Translations under genes and position numbers: made by a program
From: an uncultured Selenomonadales bacterium
Lineage (GTDB): Bacteria; Bacillota; Negativicutes; DSM-1736; Dendrosporobacteraceae
NCBI GenBank assembly: GCA_946407015.1
Contig: CAMJML010000002.1
Span: 248,001-312,000 of the forward strand
Direction of reading: 5' to 3'
DNA: 64,000 bases
The notes under the pieces: generated by a model
Seen by the model: the letters and a program-made list of their open reading frames with translations, nothing else
Database searches by the model: none
What the model was told of the DNA's origin: nothing
In this document: piece after piece, positions 61,674 to 64,000 of the stretch
How positions within the stretch are numbered: the first letter of the stretch is position 1
Layout: each line of letters opens with the position of its first letter

Positions 61674-61723
61674 AATAAAGAGCAAGTGATTGCCTCTAGG
61701 TCAGTCACTTGCTCTTTATTTTT
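61674..61723 (+). terminator. Terminator of the flagellar operon
   Basis: A perfect 16-bp stem AATAAAGAGCAAGTGA / TCACTTGCTCTTTATT, then TTT. Confidence 0.88.
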
Positions 61724-61847
61724 AGTAAAAAGTTTTTGTCGGAATTACGCGTACAGGGGAAAACGATAGAATGTCGAATAAAATAATGGTAAATGATAGC
61801 AAAATGTTTGTTTTTTCAAACTCAGAACGGGTAGGTGCCGTTTCGTT

Positions 61848-63491
61848 ATGGTTTCAAAACTGCATAATTTCATTGGTGATGAACAAAGTTTCTCAATGGA
61901 GCATCGGTTACTGAATATTATTCTTATTTTTGGGTTGCTTTTATCCATTTGGAGTGCACTGACCAATTACTGGCTGAATTTGGATAGCCGTTTGATTTGG
62001 ACCTGCATCGGCAGTGCCGTATTGATGGCCGGCTTGTATTATTTATCTCTTATTAAGCGTATTTATACGTTTACGGTTACTGTTTTGATTTTAGCTGTCC
62101 TGATCATTATTCCGGCAGCCTGGATAACCAATGGTGGTGTTTCAGGAAGTATCCCCTTCTATGTGATTCTATTCGCTGCTATGGGATCAGCCGTATTTTT
62201 CGGCATTCGAAAAATTGCTGTGGTTGCTTATATGCTGCTTATTGCGAATCTCTTGATGTTTGTGGAGTACCGTTATCCGGAGATTATTGTCGGCTATCAA
62301 ACTTCACTGGAGCGTTATATTGACATCGCGATTGGCCTCACCACAACGATCATTGTAAATGCAGCCGTATTTATAGTCATTTTAAAGCATTATAATCAAG
62401 AGCATGAAAAAGCAAAAACGTATCTGGAGCAAAGCCGGCAAGTGCAGGAGAACTTACGCTATTTGAGTTATCATGATGCCTTAACGGGTGTCTATAACCG
62501 GACCTTTTTTGAAAAAGAACTTGCGCTTGGTGAACAACAGGAAATTCATCATATCGGGGTATTTGCCGTTGATATTGATGGGTTGAAATTTATTAATGAT
62601 ACAATCGGCCATGGGCAGGGGGACCGGCTGCTTATCCGGGCTGCCAGTGTATTCCGCAACACGTTCCGTGAGCAAGATGTTGTTGCCAGAATTGGCGGCG
62701 ATGAGTTTGTCGTATTGGTTCGCAACTGCAGTCAGGAAGATATGGACATGTTTTATGAAAAGCTGCGGCTTAATATCAAGGAAAATAATCAATTGAACAC
62801 CAGTGAGCCCATTCCTCTGGAAATGTCGGTTGGCTATGCCTATATGGCCGAAAAGGATAAGCTGCTGAGCGAGTTGGTGCGTGCAGCCGACCATACTATG
62901 TACCGGAAAAAGCTATACCGCAAAGCCGGGACAAAAGGCTCCATTATCCAAACATTAAAACAGCTTTTGGCCGCACGGGATCATCATGGTGGAATGACTA
63001 GTCATACATTGCAGCAGTTGATTACCGAATTCTCCAGGGCAGCGGGTGTTTCCGAAGCTGCCATCAGTGATATCCAACTCTTTGCAGAATTTCATGATGT
63101 TGGCAAAATTGGCATTCCTGATGCCATTTTAAATAAAAAAGGACGATTAACAGAGGATGAGCAGAAAGAGATTCAACGGCATTGCGAGATTGGCTTCCGG
63201 ATTGCCCAAGCTTCTACCGATCTTTTGCCGATTGCCGACTGGATACTGAAACATCATGAATGGTGGAATGGTAAGGGTTATCCCTTTGGGCTTCAGGGTA
63301 AGCGTATTCCGTTAGAGTGCCGGATCGTTGCGATTGCGGATGCTTACGATGCTATGACCAGTCAGCGCCCTTATCGCCAGGCCATGACGCATCAAGCCGC
63401 TATTCAAGAATTGCAGCGCTGTGCCGGGAGTCAATTTGATCCAGACCTTGTCGAACTCTTTGTGGTAACAACCCGCTCTGTGGCTGGTTAG
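61848..63491 (+). CDS. Membrane GGDEF + HD-GYP cyclic-di-GMP protein
   Basis: 547 residues. Six hydrophobic helices (about 22-185) precede a GGDEF domain (about 205-355) with an intact active site (ARIGGDEFVVL) and an inhibitory site (REQD five residues before GGDEF). Then comes an HD-GYP domain (about 370-540) with FHDVGKIGIPD and the HHEWWNGKGYP signature. It could both make and degrade cyclic di-GMP and lies next to the flagellar genes. No strong ribosome site precedes the ATG; GGTAGGTG is 13 bases away. Confidence 0.92.
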   Translation: MVSKLHNFIGDEQSFSMEHRLLNIILIFGLLLSIWSALTNYWLNLDSRLIWTCIGSAVLMAGLYYLSLIKRIYTFTVTVLILAVLIIIPAAWITNGGVSGSIPFYVILFAAMGSAVFFGIRKIAVVAYMLLIANLLMFVEYRYPEIIVGYQTSLERYIDIAIGLTTTIIVNAAVFIVILKHYNQEHEKAKTYLEQSRQVQENLRYLSYHDALTGVYNRTFFEKELALGEQQEIHHIGVFAVDIDGLKFINDTIGHGQGDRLLIRAASVFRNTFREQDVVARIGGDEFVVLVRNCSQEDMDMFYEKLRLNIKENNQLNTSEPIPLEMSVGYAYMAEKDKLLSELVRAADHTMYRKKLYRKAGTKGSIIQTLKQLLAARDHHGGMTSHTLQQLITEFSRAAGVSEAAISDIQLFAEFHDVGKIGIPDAILNKKGRLTEDEQKEIQRHCEIGFRIAQASTDLLPIADWILKHHEWWNGKGYPFGLQGKRIPLECRIVAIADAYDAMTSQRPYRQAMTHQAAIQELQRCAGSQFDPDLVELFVVTTRSVAG

Positions 63492-63502
63492 CCTATCCAA
63501 AG

Positions 63503-63538
63503 TCAAACATGCTAAACCAGAGAGTTTAGCATGTTTGA
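63503..63538. terminator. Bidirectional terminator between convergent genes
   Basis: A perfect 15-bp stem TCAAACATGCTAAAC / GTTTAGCATGTTTGA with loop CAGAGA. It lies between the GGDEF gene and the convergent small gene. Confidence 0.75.
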
Positions 63539-63551
63539 CCATCAATTCAGG

Positions 63552-63656
63552 TTAATCATTCTTTGTTTTGGGAGTCAGTTCTTTCGCCACCTCTAATGCC
63601 GGCTTTTTGTTTTTGGAACTTTTTTTCGGACCGCGTCCCGGTTTTTTATCGCCCAC
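63552..63656 (-). CDS. Tiny basic protein (34 residues)
   Basis: The frame reads MGDKKPGRGPKKSSKNKKPA then LEVAKELTPKTKND and stop. AGGAGGTGAAATT precedes the GTG start, a very strong site. It is lysine-rich and probably disordered. No family recognised. Confidence 0.65.
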   Translation of the reverse strand: MGDKKPGRGPKKSSKNKKPALEVAKELTPKTKND

Positions 63657-63745
63657 AATTTCACCTCCTGGAATTTTGTTTATTTTTCCAGAAATGGTTT
63701 AAAACATGCAGGATTTTATTCATTTTTTAATAGTTTAAGCAAAAA

Positions 63746-63934
63746 TCAATGCATTTCTGCCGGTTTTTCAAATCGTTGCCGCAATTGCCGCGCTTTTTGC
63801 ATTTTAAAATTTTTTTGAGCCAGTTTTTCCTGGTTGATGGGTTCAAGTTTATCGCCATAACGCGATAATAAATTGTCTAATTCTTCGGGAGACAGGGTGT
63901 ATGAGTGCAACTCGGGTTCGGTTTTCTTTTTCAT
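63746..63934 (-). CDS. Small charged protein (62 residues)
   Basis: Start MKKKTEPELHSYTLSPEELD with AAGGAGCTGCTT upstream. It is helical and charged (NQEKLAQKNFKMQKARQLRQRF) and has no membrane segment. It precedes the 34-residue gene on the same strand by 89 bases, so the two may share a transcript. Function unknown. Confidence 0.7.
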   Translation of the reverse strand: MKKKTEPELHSYTLSPEELDNLLSRYGDKLEPINQEKLAQKNFKMQKARQLRQRFEKPAEMH

Positions 63935-64000
63935 AAGCAGCTCCTTTCATTGATATTCTTTCCAAAAATGCTGGAATCATGTTAGAAAGTCTTCACTATC

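Noticed and set aside
63139-63150. AAAGGACGATTA inside the GGDEF/HD-GYP gene as another AGGAC element
   Set aside because: It is coding sequence (KKGRLTED) with no closing GTCCTT strand.

Overview
The window looks like chromosome from an anaerobic, flagellated diderm Firmicute, most likely of the Negativicutes (Sporomusaceae-like). The evidence is mixed but consistent. There are two pyruvate:ferredoxin oxidoreductases, an ExbB-ExbD-TonB system that implies an outer membrane, Firmicute-style AGGAGG ribosome binding sites, frequent TTG and GTG starts, CsrA-controlled flagella and dedicated PTS genes. The genus is an inference. No rRNA, tRNA, CRISPR array, prophage or intact insertion sequence was seen.

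Layout. 1-1.5 kb: the C-terminal part of a first pyruvate:ferredoxin oxidoreductase (cut by the window edge). 1.5-9 kb: an AraC regulator divergent from a catecholate-siderophore uptake operon (binding protein, two permeases, ATPase, two Fes-like esterases), with Fur-box-like palindromes in the divergent region. 9-15.5 kb: a sigma-54 activator with an N-terminal HPr-like domain, then a sigma-54 promoter and a dihydroxyacetone kinase/PTS operon (dhaK, dhaL, dhaM, HPr, enzyme I). 15.6-20.2 kb: L,D-transpeptidase, CcdA-like protein, FUSC-type exporter, PPC-domain protein, LPP20-type exported protein and a small conserved-looking protein. 20.2-31.5 kb: a second iron region. It holds exbB-exbD-tonB behind a strong promoter with a Fur box, an FTR1-P19-DUF2318-FtsX-FtsX-ATPase iron transporter, and an extracytoplasmic flavin set (FMN-binding lipoprotein, Gx-type membrane protein, NusG-II protein, ApbE). 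31.8-35.4 kb: a complete second pyruvate:ferredoxin oxidoreductase. 35.5-37 kb: a zinc-ribbon protein and two tiny membrane proteins. 37-49.2 kb: an RpiR regulator divergent from a sugar-acid catabolic operon (IlvD/Edd dehydratase, two 2-hydroxyacid dehydrogenases, KDPG-type aldolase, GntP permease, zinc dehydrogenase, two FGGY kinases, HAD phosphatase). 49.2-61.7 kb: late flagellar genes (two csrA-like genes, FlxA-like, flagellin, flgD, flgE, two flgK-like, flgL, fliD, a FliT-like chaperone). 61.8-64 kb: a GGDEF/HD-GYP protein and two small minus-strand genes.

The most interesting signal is a structured element present three times within 1.6 kb: before csrA-1 (49546-49618), before csrA-2 (50766-50837) and before flagellin (51056-51125). 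Each copy has a basal stem starting AAGGACGATT and closing on GTCCTT plus a T-run, and an apical hairpin whose pentaloop is AGGAC. The other stem sequences differ but keep pairing. Both unpaired or basal GGA motifs resemble CsrA sites, so each copy looks like a terminator-shaped, two-site CsrA target. A good sigma-28 promoter precedes the second copy. I do not recognise this element as a described RNA family.

Other points of interest are the HPr-PAS-PAS-AAA+-HTH regulator beside a PTS-driven kinase operon, a 24-bp perfect inverted repeat centred on a Fur-like site before the FTR1 gene, an apparently promoter-less Fur box next to a terminator, tandem flgK paralogues, and several small genes of 31 to 62 codons.
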